NCBI GenBank assembly: GCA_944990035.1
Contig: CALYLX010000126.1
Location: 1,984,001-2,048,000 of the forward strand
DNA from: Clitopilus passeckerianus
Taxonomy: Eukaryota > Basidiomycota > Agaricomycetes > Agaricales > Entolomataceae
Length of the DNA stretch: 64,000 nucleotides
Direction of reading: 5' to 3'
The notes beneath the pieces are model-generated. The model searched no databases. It saw only the letters and a program-made list of their open reading frames with translations, and was not told the origin of the DNA. A program made the translations under genes and the position numbers. Of this stretch, positions 1-11,499 are shown in pieces (the first letter of the stretch is position 1; each line of letters begins with the position of its first letter).

Positions 1-95
1 GAACAACGCGTAAACCACAACGACGAGCTATGGATAAAGCGAATTTGACCTTCGAGCTCGCCACCGACAACAGCGACGATGAACAGAAGATTTGA
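1..95 (+). CDS. possible C-terminal end of a gene cut by the left edge
   Basis: The frame that starts at base 3 is open from the window edge to a TGA at 93-95, about 30 residues. It ends in an acidic, polar tail (...TDNSDDEQKI), the kind of C-terminus seen on many soluble fungal proteins. There is no homology signal in so short a piece, and an open frame of this length can arise by chance, so this is only a candidate 3' exon. The left flank would settle it. Confidence 0.2.
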   Translation, partial: TTRKPQRRAMDKANLTFELATDNSDDEQKI

Positions 96-713
96 ATTTG
101 CAGCTGACAAATCACTCGAATGTTTGGGTGGCGCACGTGGCGGCATCAATTCAATTCCAATTCTTGCAACATCCTTGAGGCTTTTGGCGACATATGGGAT
201 CAGCAGAAAGCATAACCGACTCTACTCGGTTGGAAGCCCCTCTTGTTAACGCAAGCTTTGAGTTTCCTTGATATTGCTGCCATCAACCTGCATTGCCTTG
301 CTTAGCCTTCGAGGCGCGTCTGACACTGTTTTTGTCAGTACAAACCATCTGCACAATCTATACTCAATACTCGGAAATTCTTTGAGAGGTTAGAAAAGCC
401 GACGACATGTACGTCTGTACGAAGCTGGAATGGGAGGCTGGTAATGTGAAGGCCGGCTTCACGGAATATCCATTTCCATCTCCACCGGGAATTATACCTT
501 CTCCAATTCAATTCTACAGCGCGTTTCTAGATGACGAAGGGTCCCGAGCTAGCTCTTTGTGGAATTTGTAACACCAGCCATCTACCCCAATTCTTCAGGC
601 TGTATTGCTTGACCAGATCCAGAAATACTTTATCAATTACCCAAAACAAATTACAAGAGTTAATACGTAATTCATGAGGTCAATGAATGAAAGTAAAGAA
701 TGCAAATACCGCG
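96..713. other. intergenic, no gene seen
   Basis: About 620 bases without a convincing coding frame. They lie downstream of the membrane-protein gene on the minus strand, so they should hold its 3' untranslated region and that of any gene ending at the left edge. Confidence 0.5.
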
Positions 714-2074
714 CTACTGATAACTCGGTGGCGCATCAGTTGGATAGGGTTGGTAAACCACCGTAACTGGTTGTTGGCCTTTGGTAACGTCAGGATGATA
801 ATACACCACCTGAGTAGCCCCAGAGCTACTTCCAGCGTCACTGCTTCCCCTGTACATGCGTGCACCGATGGCAGACGCCGCACTGTGAGAAACGGCAGAT
901 GCAGGTCCGGTGGAACTTTGAGAACCCATGGATACAGGAGGCCCGGACGCCTGGCTATATCCCTGTTTATGGTATTCTTCGCCACGAGTCGGGGGTGGGA
1001 ACGCTGAAGGTTGGGGGAATGCTGAGGTTTGGGGGAATGCCACAACACGTCCGGGATGGAGGAACGATGTATCTCGATCTGGCGGGTTACTAGTAGCACC
1101 GACTGCGTCAGAGTCCTGTTTACGCCGCCGGCGTAGTAGCCACAGCAGCAGCAGGAGCGCTATTATCACCACGACGCCTCCAACTACACCCCCTGCAATG
1201 ACCCCGGGAGAGGTCGAAGATTTCGTTGCCTCATTCGAGGGCGCTGTTGTTGCAGGATCAGAGGTTGTAGCTTGAGTCGCGGTGTCGGGGATAAGGCCCG
1301 TTGGCGTAGATTGGAAGGTATTCGGTGGACTGGTAACTGAAGTTGAGGAAGAAGAGGTGGAAGTAGATGGTGAAGTGGTCGTGGTTGATGAAGGGCTAGG
1401 GGTGGGTGGCGGGAGTACGGGAGTGTCCGATTTGGACGTGGTGGTATCATCGGCTGTATAAGAGATGTAATCAAGCCAGTAAGCAGCTACCTCCTTGGTA
1501 GTTCTTATAACGAGTGTGTGTTGTCCTTGCGGAAGCTCCGGAGAAGTATAAAAGGGTACTCGGTATCGGACGGTCGTCCCTGGAACCGCTGTGAATGTTT
1601 TGGGTACGCCTCCGTCAAGGGTATAGGTGGACACTGGACCGCCTCCCGGCCAGCTTTGATCTGATATTGTCCCATAGACTGTCACACTGGTACCTAGAGG
1701 TAGGAAAAAACCCCGAACCGTCAGATGACATTACCAAGAGTCAAAAACATAACAAACTTGCCAGTGAAGGAAAACGTCGCGGTCGCGCCCGCAAAATTCG
1801 CACCATGCGTGGTGTCATCAAACTCGAAAGAGCCTCCTCCCAGATACCAGTTATCTCCATAGTGGATATCCCAGCTTCTGTCGTCAACATTCACGACGAC
1901 CATAGGTGAAGCGATAGAGAGGAACGAGGGAAAGCCCGACCGAAATGAGCGGACGGCGCTGAGGCCTTTGTTGGCGTCGTGGGGAGAAAAGCTGTTGCCG
2001 TGGGCATTCTTGAGGCCTATGAACTGCGAGGCTGTGACAAGGAGAAGTGATCGGAGGACGATCAGATCAGCCAA
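714..2074 (-). CDS. single-pass membrane protein with beta-rich ectodomain and Ser/Thr stalk
   Basis: Two exons can be read: 2074-1762 and 1693-714, together about 430 codons. The first part is beta-rich (VVVNVDDRSWDIHYG... then FTGTSVTVYG). A long Ser/Thr/Pro stalk follows, then a glycine-rich membrane helix (VIAGGVVGGVVVIIALLLLL), a basic stop-transfer RRRRKQ, and a proline/tyrosine-rich cytosolic tail. This layout is common in agaricomycete surface proteins of unknown function. A small-residue membrane helix after a Ser/Thr stalk resembles fungal wall-sensor proteins, but I do not claim that role. The intron is probably GC-AG. The 5' end is unclear: the frame opens at a TTG, the nearest upstream ATG (2081-2079) is one base out of frame, and the first in-frame ATG (1903) would remove any signal peptide. 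Confidence 0.7.
1694..1761 (-). other. likely GC-AG intron (68 nt) of the membrane-protein gene
   Basis: On the minus strand the exon ends ...TTCACTG, followed by GCAAGT, and the intron closes with CTCTAG. Splicing here gives FTGTSVTVYG, the motif I recall for this ectodomain family. The competing GT donor lies 27 bases further in. It would make a 41-nt intron and insert nine residues (KFVMFLTLG) into the beta-strand. Both keep the frame, so they could also be alternative products. Confidence 0.6.
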
Positions 2075-2456
2075 TTGACATCAATCATGATAATTCGCGT
2101 GTTCTGATCTAAAAATCCCGCCCACCTCAAACCTCATATGGGCTTGCTGCCCTGAACAGGGCTCCGTAAAGGGCAAGGTGCCGGGCATTTATGACCGAAT
2201 GGACACCGTCAGGTAGGGCTGAATTCACCGAATGTTAGTTCCCATAGACCGTTTGTACGGGCATTGTCCTTTGGGCTATTCCACGGGGCTGGAAAAAATC
2301 GCCTGCGCTATACATGGAAGCGACCGCGTAGATGAAACGACTCGGATCTCAGCAAACAGGACCCAGCCTTTTCTCACCCTATGGTGCGAAGTTTGATGGA
2401 GTTCGATCTGCAGTCTTTAGATTAGCATAAGCTATTTATGCATTGTGTTGTGTACG
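2075..2456. other. intergenic, promoter side of the membrane-protein gene
   Basis: About 380 bases between the 5' end of the membrane-protein gene and the stop codon of the first aminopeptidase, both on the minus strand. No further gene or repeat was recognised. A true upstream first exon for the membrane protein could be hidden here. Confidence 0.4.
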
Positions 2457-5400
2457 CTACGCGACGTTTGAACTGGCTTTCGATTCAAACCATGCTACCA
2501 GGTCATCAGTCGAACGCTGCAGATGGTCACGTTAATCATCGCGGACAGCGGATGAATGCAGTTGCCCACCTCTTTACAAGCTGCACGAGCACGCGCGTTG
2601 TCAAAGGCTTGTGCAAGGGTCATGTTATACTTGGACATGTCCTTGGTCTAGGCATGCATTCATAATCAGTACATCATACGAATTAATGGAGAAAAGAAAT
2701 CTTGCCTTGAAGAACTCTTCGGCCTTGGCACAATCTTCGTAGGTGGAAAGGTTGCTTAAGGCTTTCTACTAAACTTTAGCTACTGGTAAATGAGGCCAAG
2801 GAGAGTAGCATACCTCCATCATGAAGTTCCATACAAAGCCGCTTTCAAGTCTTTTGCTTAGCTATAGAGATAATCAGGTAGTGATTCTTCCCGTTGTTCC
2901 ACAACAGCCTTACCGCGTCATAGTTGTCCATGTAGAACTTCGCAAGAGGTTTCGCCGCCTTGATATTGTTCCAGTGGCCAAGGAAATAATATGCCACATC
3001 ATTCTCTGAAGCTCCGTTGAGTATATGTTCAAAATTCTTCGCCAGAAGAGCGGGATCTCGAGTAGAGCTCTTTGCCAATCTATGAATTGATTCAGTCAGA
3101 GTGACGTGGTAGGCATAAAAGGAGGAAATTACGTTGCGGCGCTTCGGATATTGGGACTCCTTGGGTTCTGTTGAATCTCATGAATTGCTTCATATTCTGT
3201 ATCGTCGCCATGGATGATAGCCTGCTCGCGAAGGCTTGTCAATGGCCGCCCAACGTCAGCAAGTAACAGCCAAGGAAAACCTTACAACAGCGTAAACGAT
3301 CTTCCGTAGGTCAGCCGGGATCTTAGATTCGTCCTTTGTCTCGAGAAAATGAGCAAATCGATTCCGCAGTTCTTTGACAACACTGTCATTGTCTATGAGT
3401 TAATGCCTCGGATTGGCTCAAAATGGATGGGTTGACTCACGCAGGGTCCTCCGCATCTGCAGCCTGTGTGATGGCTGTCGTTCTTAAGGCGGTAATATCG
3501 GGGTGTTCATCAGCATGATATTCGTATCCGAGCCTTTCAACGACGGGTGCAAAGAGCTCCTGCGGTCAAGTCAGGAAACGCTTAAACTTTGGAGGCTCAT
3601 TGAAAAAACCCACCCTGCGGAAGCCATTTAACTTGGCGACAACCTCAGAATCCTCTCCCCAGATGGACACAAGAGAGGTCAGGCTTTCGGCAACGCCAGA
3701 CCACACGATATCTGTACCACCAATGGTCACTTAACAGCCATAACGAAAAGAATCCACGTACATTCGGTCTCCGCCTTCAAGCCTTCCATGAACGTCAGTG
3801 CACTACTAACTGGTGCGAGGCCGGCTTGGGCTAACGCTATGACGTCGAACGCCAGTCCAACGCGATCGTTCAATGAAAGGATGCTCTGATCTTTAGGTTT
3901 CGCTGCCTCTTTTGCCAGTTTGGAGAGGTATTCGGGCGTGTACAGAACGCGATCTGCAGGGAGTTGAACCGATCAAGCTCATGCTGCCGCCAATTAGTGA
4001 CTGGGGGCTTACAGGTCCCAGTAGTGTCCGCATTCAGTTTGTAGGGTTTGCTAGTGTCGACCTTGAATATCTGTTCGCGTTCTGTTAATAATGCGTCCCT
4101 GTCCACCGTGGCCTTTCCGTCCTCCGTTGTAGATACTATGTTGAGTGGGACATTCCTGGGCCCAGAAATTATTAGTCCAAATACAGGAGGCTCTATAACA
4201 CCAGGCCCCACCAGATTGTTTCGTTATCCTGGTGCTCAGCTTTACCAGTCTCCAAAAATCGATCTTGATGAACTTTGATACCGCCGGGAACCTCTGTGAC
4301 TGTCAAGACAGGGAAGCCTGCCTATAGTTCCACGATGTCAGAGCAATTCAAGAATGTCATCTATTTTGTTTCGCACCTTCTCGATCCAACTTGTCATGAG
4401 CCCACCAACATCCTTCCCTTCGGTAGATTATCAGTGAATCTGCCATCGGCGTTATTTAGCAAGGATTGTTTCACCTGTAGCGGTAGCTATTCCTTTCCAC
4501 AAATCTTTGGTAGTTGCGTTGGCATACAAATGATCCTTGAGGTAGAGGGAGACGCCTTTCAAAAAGACCTCTTCCCCCACGTAGTTCAAGAGCATCCGCA
4601 GGACTAAAGGTCAAGAGTTGGTATCAGAAAATTGTTTGGGTCGAGGCAGAAGGATTGCATACCGGAAGCGGCTTTGGAATACGACAAGGCATCGAAGATC
4701 TATTTTGACTTGAGCCCCGCCCTTGTCTCGTGATTGAAAGAACCCACCTGCATGACCTTGTTTGCATCCGGGCAATCGACTTCTACAGGGTGAGAAGAAA
4801 GTTTGGCATCCAGGGAGAGTGCCTTGCTCAGGTGCTTGATAATGAAGGAGGAATCCGCCTTCCACTCGGGGAACACTCTAGGGAGCCTCTTGTCAGTTGA
4901 TAGGACGAAAAATGAGAACGGAAATACGAACTTGTCTATGACGTTTCATATGTTCAGTCTTGATGATGTGGGCAATCGACGATAACAACTTACCTATGAT
5001 GACAACCTCACCGGCCTGTGGAATTAGTCATTAGTACCATAGGGTGTCACGAACAGAAAGTGTTCGAACCAGTGTGGCAAAACCTGAAAATGATGTCAGC
5101 CAGGGCCACTGGATGTGAAGATGAACCCACCTTCATTCAGATACAGGTAGTCCCACCATTCCGTCGTCGTTATATTCCCAAACCTGAGTAGGGATGAGGA
5201 TTTGGATTCGCACTGGCGTACGAGATCACATACCACATGTGAGCTACTTCATGCAGTTCTACCCGTGCAACTTTCTGTTTGGATGCCAAGTCGCCCTTCT
5301 CGGCATCAACTAGGAGAACGCTTGTATGCCCCATGATAAGACCCCAATTTTCCATTGCCCCTGGAGAAAGCCCTAAGAACAGGCAACAAAATATATGTAT

Positions 5401-6590
5401 AACGAGCTCACCTGGGTTGAAGTGATCAGACTAATAGTATTTAATTAGCCTGGCCAAAGGGTAGCGATCAGAGATCTAACTTACGACGAGGGTATCGAGT
5501 TTGGGAAGAGGGAAGGCGACATCAAAAACCTTCTCGTACAGGGGCAGGGCAGCTTTCTTGGCGTTGAGAGCATATTGTGCCATATGAATGTTCTCCTGGG
5601 TAGCTGAGGGACCATCGTCAGAATCTAAATTACGTCTCTCGGTACAAGAAATTCAGACCGAAGATTCTCAAGGGAATCGTCCTTCCGCTGACTGGAAGCT
5701 CGACCGAGGTCTCCAGGTGTGCGTAGTGGCCATTTGCCCATGCAACGATATACGTAGACGTCAGGGGAGTATCTTCGAACTTGGTAATCTTCCAATTAGC
5801 AAGGTCCGATCCAAGGCGGTTGATCAGTAGTGCCAGGTCTTGGTTATCCGAAACATTAAAGTCTGATAGAAGAGTCTCTGAGAAAGAAGGCATATTGCTG
5901 AGGTTAATCGTGTCAGCACGGGAGATCATTGTAATGGCGTAAGTCGCCTTGAGCGCGGGCTCGTCCCAGCAAGGGAAAACATTTCTGGCTGCCGTAGCCT
6001 TGGATGGGAACGAAGGGTTGAGTACTTGGTCGGATGGAAAAGGCCAGTCAACCTACCGCAAACTCTGTCACAGCATTGAACTTCTTCTCCCCGTTCGAAA
6101 CATAGGCTGAGTTGTGGTAGCCTTGCACGTTCTCGGTGAGTTTGCCGGACCAGTGTATCATAAAATCTGCCTCAGATCTGGCGGGCAGCGCCTGTTTCAA
6201 ACGATACTGGATACGTTGCTGCTCCTTGTCTGTGAACTGTTCAACAGGTTTCTGTTCAACCCCGAGCTTATGGGAGAAGATTGTGCTAGGGACAGATGTC
6301 ATTGGTTCAAAATACGCCTTGCCAACAGTCGAGGACGACACTTACGCTTGGCCCAGTTCTAGCTCTGCACAGTTCAGAGTGACCGTCGAGGTTTCTTCCA
6401 CCACCCTTAACCTTTGAATGAACAGTCAGCCCCATGTCCTCGTGTACTCACAGAGAGCGCGAATAACTGACTTAATCTTCACAAACCCATGGAATTCCAA
6501 CTTCAACAGATCGGTTTGAATCGTGAGATCGTAGTGTAAAGGTTTGACGCTGGTGGGTAAGCGATACGGATTCGTGTTGTCGGAGGCCAT
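2457..6590 (-). CDS. M1 zinc aminopeptidase, tandem copy A
   Basis: A puromycin-sensitive-type (M1, gluzincin) aminopeptidase, related to yeast Aap1/Ape2, which removes N-terminal residues from peptides in the cytosol. The start at 6590 gives MASDNTNPYRLPTSVKPLHY, the usual N-terminus. In order: the AARNVFPCWDEP segment, the substrate-binding GAMENWGL (near 5350), the zinc motif HEVAHMW (near 5240) and, in the next exon, the NEGFA-type segment expected for the third zinc ligand. A helical C-terminal ERAP1-like domain follows, with WIEK...GFPVLTV and a tail ...STDDLVAWFESKAS before the stop at 2457. Many short introns interrupt it. One, at 5999-6056, follows VTEFA and has a GT donor. I saw no stop or frameshift that splicing could not explain, so it looks functional. 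Copy B, upstream in the same orientation, is its paralogue. Confidence 0.9.
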
Positions 6591-7181
6591 GGCAGTGAAT
6601 TCCTACTATCTGGAATGGGATGCGAGGGGTGGTATTCGACGGCAGACGTCGAAAGGAATCTTAAGGGTTCCAACGCGTCTGGCCTGATGTAGCTCGCATC
6701 CGACCGCAATGATCTCCGCCGTTAGTTGATAAGGCACAATGGTATACGTCTATTAGCTCTGTGGAATAGTTGGATCTTTGCCACCAACTATCAGAAGCAA
6801 CAGTCAGAACGAGTCAGGTCGTTTCTCTACTGAATGTACATGAGGTCAAACCGGACCTCGACTCGGGTACCTCGAAGGCTCCGCAGCAGTGCGAGTCATG
6901 GAGGTGCGTGGAGTCTCCACTGATAGCGGATGAACGCGCCAACCTTCATTCTTTCCAGCATGGCGCGAGAATCCACGCGTATAACGCGTCTTCAAAGCTT
7001 CATGTACTGGAGGTCGTTGCGTGAAGGAAACCTGTTGCGACTGTCTTACACGTAAATAGCTTATCCCAATTAGGCAGTGGTCTGTGCTGGGCAGACAACT
7101 TTTTCTCTTCCAGAAATCGTGTAGATAGAGCAAGATGCCGGTCATATATTTTTTGAAAGTTTCTGGTCAAACACAAAGTGT
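6591..7181. other. intergenic between the two aminopeptidases
   Basis: About 590 bases between the start of copy A and the stop of copy B. It should hold the promoter of copy A and the 3' untranslated region of copy B. Open frames here are short, overlap each other and resemble nothing known to me. Confidence 0.5.
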
Positions 7182-10100
7182 CTACAACTTGGGGCGTGAT
7201 TGAAACCATGCCGCCATATCGTCAGTGGATCGCTGCAAAGGACGGTTCAGTAATGATTGCAGTTAAAGGGAATGCAGTACTGACAGCAATGTAGGCGGAG
7301 CGAGCACGGATATTATCCAAGCTTTGAGCCAACGACATACTGTACTTCGAAGTATCCTTGTCCTAATTTTGTCCCAAGTCAGATCAGATTTTGTCAAACT
7401 GACAAACAAAGATCAGTACTGACCTTGAAGAAGGCCTGAACGTCCTCGTAATCCTTCTCAGTGGAGAGCGAGCCAACAGACATCTTCGGGACCATATGAG
7501 CGAACAAAACAGAAGGCATGAAAACCCGTTCGTACCTCAACCAAATACTTGAGCGTGAAGTTGCCTTCAAATCGCTTATAGAGCTATGGAAAGGGAAGAG
7601 GCCCAATTCAATTATCCAACCGCACTCATCAAGCAAAATCCTTACAGCCTCGTATTGATCCTTGAAGTATTGTGCCAAAGCCCTTCTGGTCTTGAAGTTG
7701 CTCTCAAGTCCACGGAAGTAGTACATAACATCTTGGTCGCGGGACTTCTCTGCAATGAACTTGAAGGTTCGTTGTTGGAGCTCTGGAACTTCGGTCGCAC
7801 CCAGGGCAAGCCTGATATGTAGGGCGTCAGAATTATGCAAGACGCGCGCCACGATTGAACCTACATTGCAGCGATGCGACTGGTAGGGGTCCTTGGCTTG
7901 TCGTGAATGCGGACGATTGCATCGTATTCCGCTTGGCCGCCATGTCGGACAGCCTAGAATACTTCGTGAGACAAGGATATTGCCCAACATGAGAGAACAT
8001 ACAACAGTGTAAATGGTTCTTTGAAGGTCAGCAGGAATCTTGGAGTCGTCCTCAGTCTTGATGAAGTGAGCGAAGCGGCTCTGAAGTTCTTGAATGACCC
8101 TATCAAAAACGTCAGGAGGTTCGACTAAGGCGAACGGAGACAGACACAAACTTGGGATCTTTGGCAGCTGCAGCTTGACCAACAGCAATGGCCCTCAACG
8201 AAATGGTGTCAGGGTGGTCCTGCTCAGAGTTTTCGTAGCCGAGTTTCTCAACAAGGGGAACGAACAATTCCTGCAAAAGCAATTAGTGATGTCTCTACCT
8301 AAGACGTTAAGCGTATCTCCTACCCGACGGAACACATTGAGCTTCTCGATGAGCTCAGGATACTCCCACCAGACGGAAACAAGGGATGAGAAGGCATCAG
8401 CAATACCAGACCACACCAGGTCTGTGCAACAACCGTGAGGTTACAAAAACCATGAAAACAAGCAAGCTCACATTCAGTCTCGCTCTTAAGCCCTTCAATG
8501 AGTGTCAAGGCGCTACTAAGCTTAGCAAGTCCTGCCTTGGACAAGGCCATGGTGTCGTGAACAAGACCAACGCGATCATTGAGCGCCAAGATACCCTGGC
8601 CTTCGGGTTTAGCTGCTTCCTGTGCAAGCTTAGAGAGGTGCTCAGGAGTGTACAGGACACGGTCTGGTTACATGCGACAAATAAGCTGCTGCATGGAAGG
8701 GCGAACCGGACGGGACTCACAGACACCCGTAGTACCAGCATTGAGTTTGAATGGCTTGCTGGTGTCCAACTCAAAGGTTTGTTCACGCTCGGTCAACAAA
8801 GCTGTCCTATCCACGGCGGGTTTCCCATCCTTTCCAACCGAGAGGATGCTCAAAGGAACGTTCCTGAATAGGCAATCAACATCTGTCACGATACCTCCAG
8901 ATTAAAACGTACCAAATAGTCGTATTCTCCTTATCTTCAGCAATGCCAGTCTCCAAGAAGCGATCTTGACGGACTTTTATGCCATTCGCGGTTTGAGTGA
9001 CAGTCAAGACGGGGAATCCAATCTGAGGTACACTGCTGTTAGCTGGAATTTTGGAGGCCTAGTAGAGAATTCCCCACCTTCTCGATCCAGTTTGTCATCA
9101 GGCCGACGATATCCTTACCTGCAGCAGAATCAGCCGCTATTCAACTGGAATTGCATCAGAAATTTTACCAGTAGAAGTGGAAATTCCTTTCCACAGATCA
9201 TTGGTGACGGAGTTACCATAGAGCTTCTCCTTAAGGTACAAGGATACACCCTTCAAGAACAGATCTTCACCGACGTAATTTGAAAGCATGCGAAGCACTA
9301 TCCACTTTGTGAGCTTGAGAATTCGGAAAGAAACTGAAATTATTCACCAGAAGCCGCCTTCGAATACGACAGGCTGTCGAAGATCTGGTTGATGTGGTTG
9401 GCATCGGGACAGTCCACCTCGATTGGATGAGAAGAGAGTTTGGAGTCAAGAGCGAGGGCCCTATTCAGATGAGCTGAGATAAAGTTGGAATCGACCTTCC
9501 ACTCGGGGAAGACTCTGCAAGGACATTTCAGTGCGCTGTTCTTTCATCGAATGGAGAGCCATACTTGTCTGTGGGAGAAACGGGTCAGAATTTGCTGGAG
9601 CTACAGGGACCATAATTAACGTACCTGCAATAATAACTTCACCCATCTAAAGATGAAATTCAGTACCTGAGTTCTCGGTTCCGTACTGCAAATAAACTAA
9701 CCAGAGTTGCAAAGCCTTCATTGAGGTACAGATAATTCCACCACTCCATAGTGGTGATATTACCGAACCTATACCATCGTTTAAAGACAGCGAACCAAAG
9801 ACTGTGTATATGAACACCTACCACATGTGGGCAACTTCGTGGCTCTGTACTTCCGCAACGCGTTGCTTCGCGGCCAGATCAGCCTTAGCAGGGTCAAGCA
9901 AGAATGCGCTGGTACGGCCAGTGATCAAACCCCAGTTCTCCATGGCGCCTGCGTCGAAGTCGCTTGCCTGGGAGATGCTCAATGATGACTCCAGGAAATG
10001 ATATCAAAGTCAAACTTACAACGAGTGTATCGAGTTTGGGAAGAGGGAATGAAACATCAAACACCTGCTCGTACAGCGGCAGCACGTCCTTCTTCACTTG

Positions 10101-11112
10101 CAGAGCAAACTTGGCTTGGTGAATGTTATCCGCAGTAGCTTCAATCATACGTAAGTCAGGGTATGTGATCAAAATATAAGCAACGGACCATAGATGCGCA
10201 AAGGAATGGTCTTCTCGCGCAACTTGACGGAATCCTCGAGGTATTCGAATTGGCCATTGGCCCAAGCAACAATGTAAGATGACATAGGAGGTGTGTTCTC
10301 GAACTTGGTAATCTTCCACTTGCTTTCTTCGCCTTTCAGGGAGCTGACGATGGGTGACAATTCACTGTCAAGTTCAGAACCAAGCTCCGAAAGAACTTTC
10401 TCAGACAAGGCAGGCATGTTGCTCAAGTTGACGGTATCTCCTCGAGAAATCATGGTGATACCGAAGGTGGCCTTGAGGAGAGGCTCATCCCAGCACGGGA
10501 AAGCATCGCGTGCGGAGGTGGGCTAACAACCTTGTCAAATGAGAGACATGGCATGGTACGGAGGAAGACTTGCCTCAAACTGCGTCAAAGCGTAGAATTT
10601 CGGCTTTCCTTCCACCTCATAACCAGACTTATAGTATCCCGTCATACTGCCGGTTAGTTTGCCGGTATAATAGATCTTGAGATCAGCCTTGGATCCAGCT
10701 GGGAGTGGCTTCTCGAATTCGCAGGTAACGCGTTGCTGATCCTTGTCCAAAGAATTGCCGGTCTGCTCCTGCTCAATCTTGAGAGCATGAGAATAGATCA
10801 CACTATTAGGAAGGTTCAAAACAAAGTCCGGAAGATGGGGGATTAAGGACGCACGCTTTTGTCAAATCCAAGCCATTGCTGTTGAAGGTGACGGTCGATG
10901 TCTCTTCCTTGATGTCCAACCTTTCAATCCATCTCGTTAAGCTTCTGCGCGGTCTTATAACGATGCGATACGTACTGGATCTTCACCAAACCACCAAATT
11001 CCAAATTCTCCAAGTCAGTCTTAATGACGACGTCGTAATGGATGGGCTTGACGTTTGTTGGCAGCCGGTACTTGTCGGGATGGCCAGAGGCTTTTGTGGT
11101 TGCTGTCGACAT
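7182..11112 (-). CDS. M1 zinc aminopeptidase, tandem copy B
   Basis: Paralogue of copy A with the same domain order. The start at 11112 gives MSTATTKASGHPDKYRLPTN. The first exon ends at 10976, and a 55-nt intron (10921-10975) joins ...GLVKIQ to LDIKEETSTVTF. Later come PTSARDAFPCWDEP, GAMENWGLITGRTS (near 9945), HEVAHMW split by an intron in its Trp codon (near 9830), then FGNITTMEWW and LYLNEGFATL carrying the distal zinc-ligand Glu. The C-terminal helical domain ends ...STDDMAAWFQSRPKL. All catalytic elements are present. A probable role is general peptide turnover or processing. The third intron (10523-10573) uses a GC donor, where copy A uses GT. Two intact copies suggest different expression or substrate range, which the sequence cannot decide. 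Confidence 0.9.
10523..10573 (-). other. GC-AG intron (51 nt) in aminopeptidase copy B
   Basis: The exon ends ...ACGCAGTTTGAG and the intron begins GCAAGT and ends TTGTTAG. Only this splice restores the conserved FE/PTSARDAFPCWDEP junction. The two nearby GT dinucleotides both give the wrong frame. The equivalent intron of copy A (5999-6056), at the same codon position, has GTAGGT. Confidence 0.88.
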
Positions 11113-11499
11113 TTCGGGGAGGCTTGAACAATGGCGAACGAAGGGATGAGTAGATAACGGTCTTAAGATACGATTCCTAGTTCCGGTGGCGAATTGGTGT
11201 TGCAAGTCCCGTGCCAGCAACTTTTGATGGTCCAAAGACCTTATGTGCCGGTTTTCCGCAACCGGAAGTACAGATGTTGCTCGAGTACCATACGAACAGC
11301 TTTTATGGGCACAAGTTGCGCCAATTTGACAACGAGAAACGCGTCGAATGGCGCCACGAATCAATGGCTGCCTTAGCTGTGCATGGACGTGGATGGTAGA
11401 CAACATCAAAGTGTAAATTAGCGTTCAGGGTTGCAAAACATTGCTTGTATTTCGTCACTCTACTACACATTGGCATCATTCGGCAACAGCGTACAGTTG
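11113..11499. other. intergenic, promoter side of aminopeptidase B
   Basis: About 390 bases between the stop of the coiled-coil protein gene and the start of aminopeptidase B, both on the minus strand. No separate gene or repeat was recognised. Confidence 0.5.

Noticed and set aside
10924..11409. Long minus-strand frame extending upstream of aminopeptidase B start
   Set aside because: It includes the true first exon but reads on through an intron. The upstream residues do not look like a targeting sequence, and the conserved N-terminus starts at 11112.
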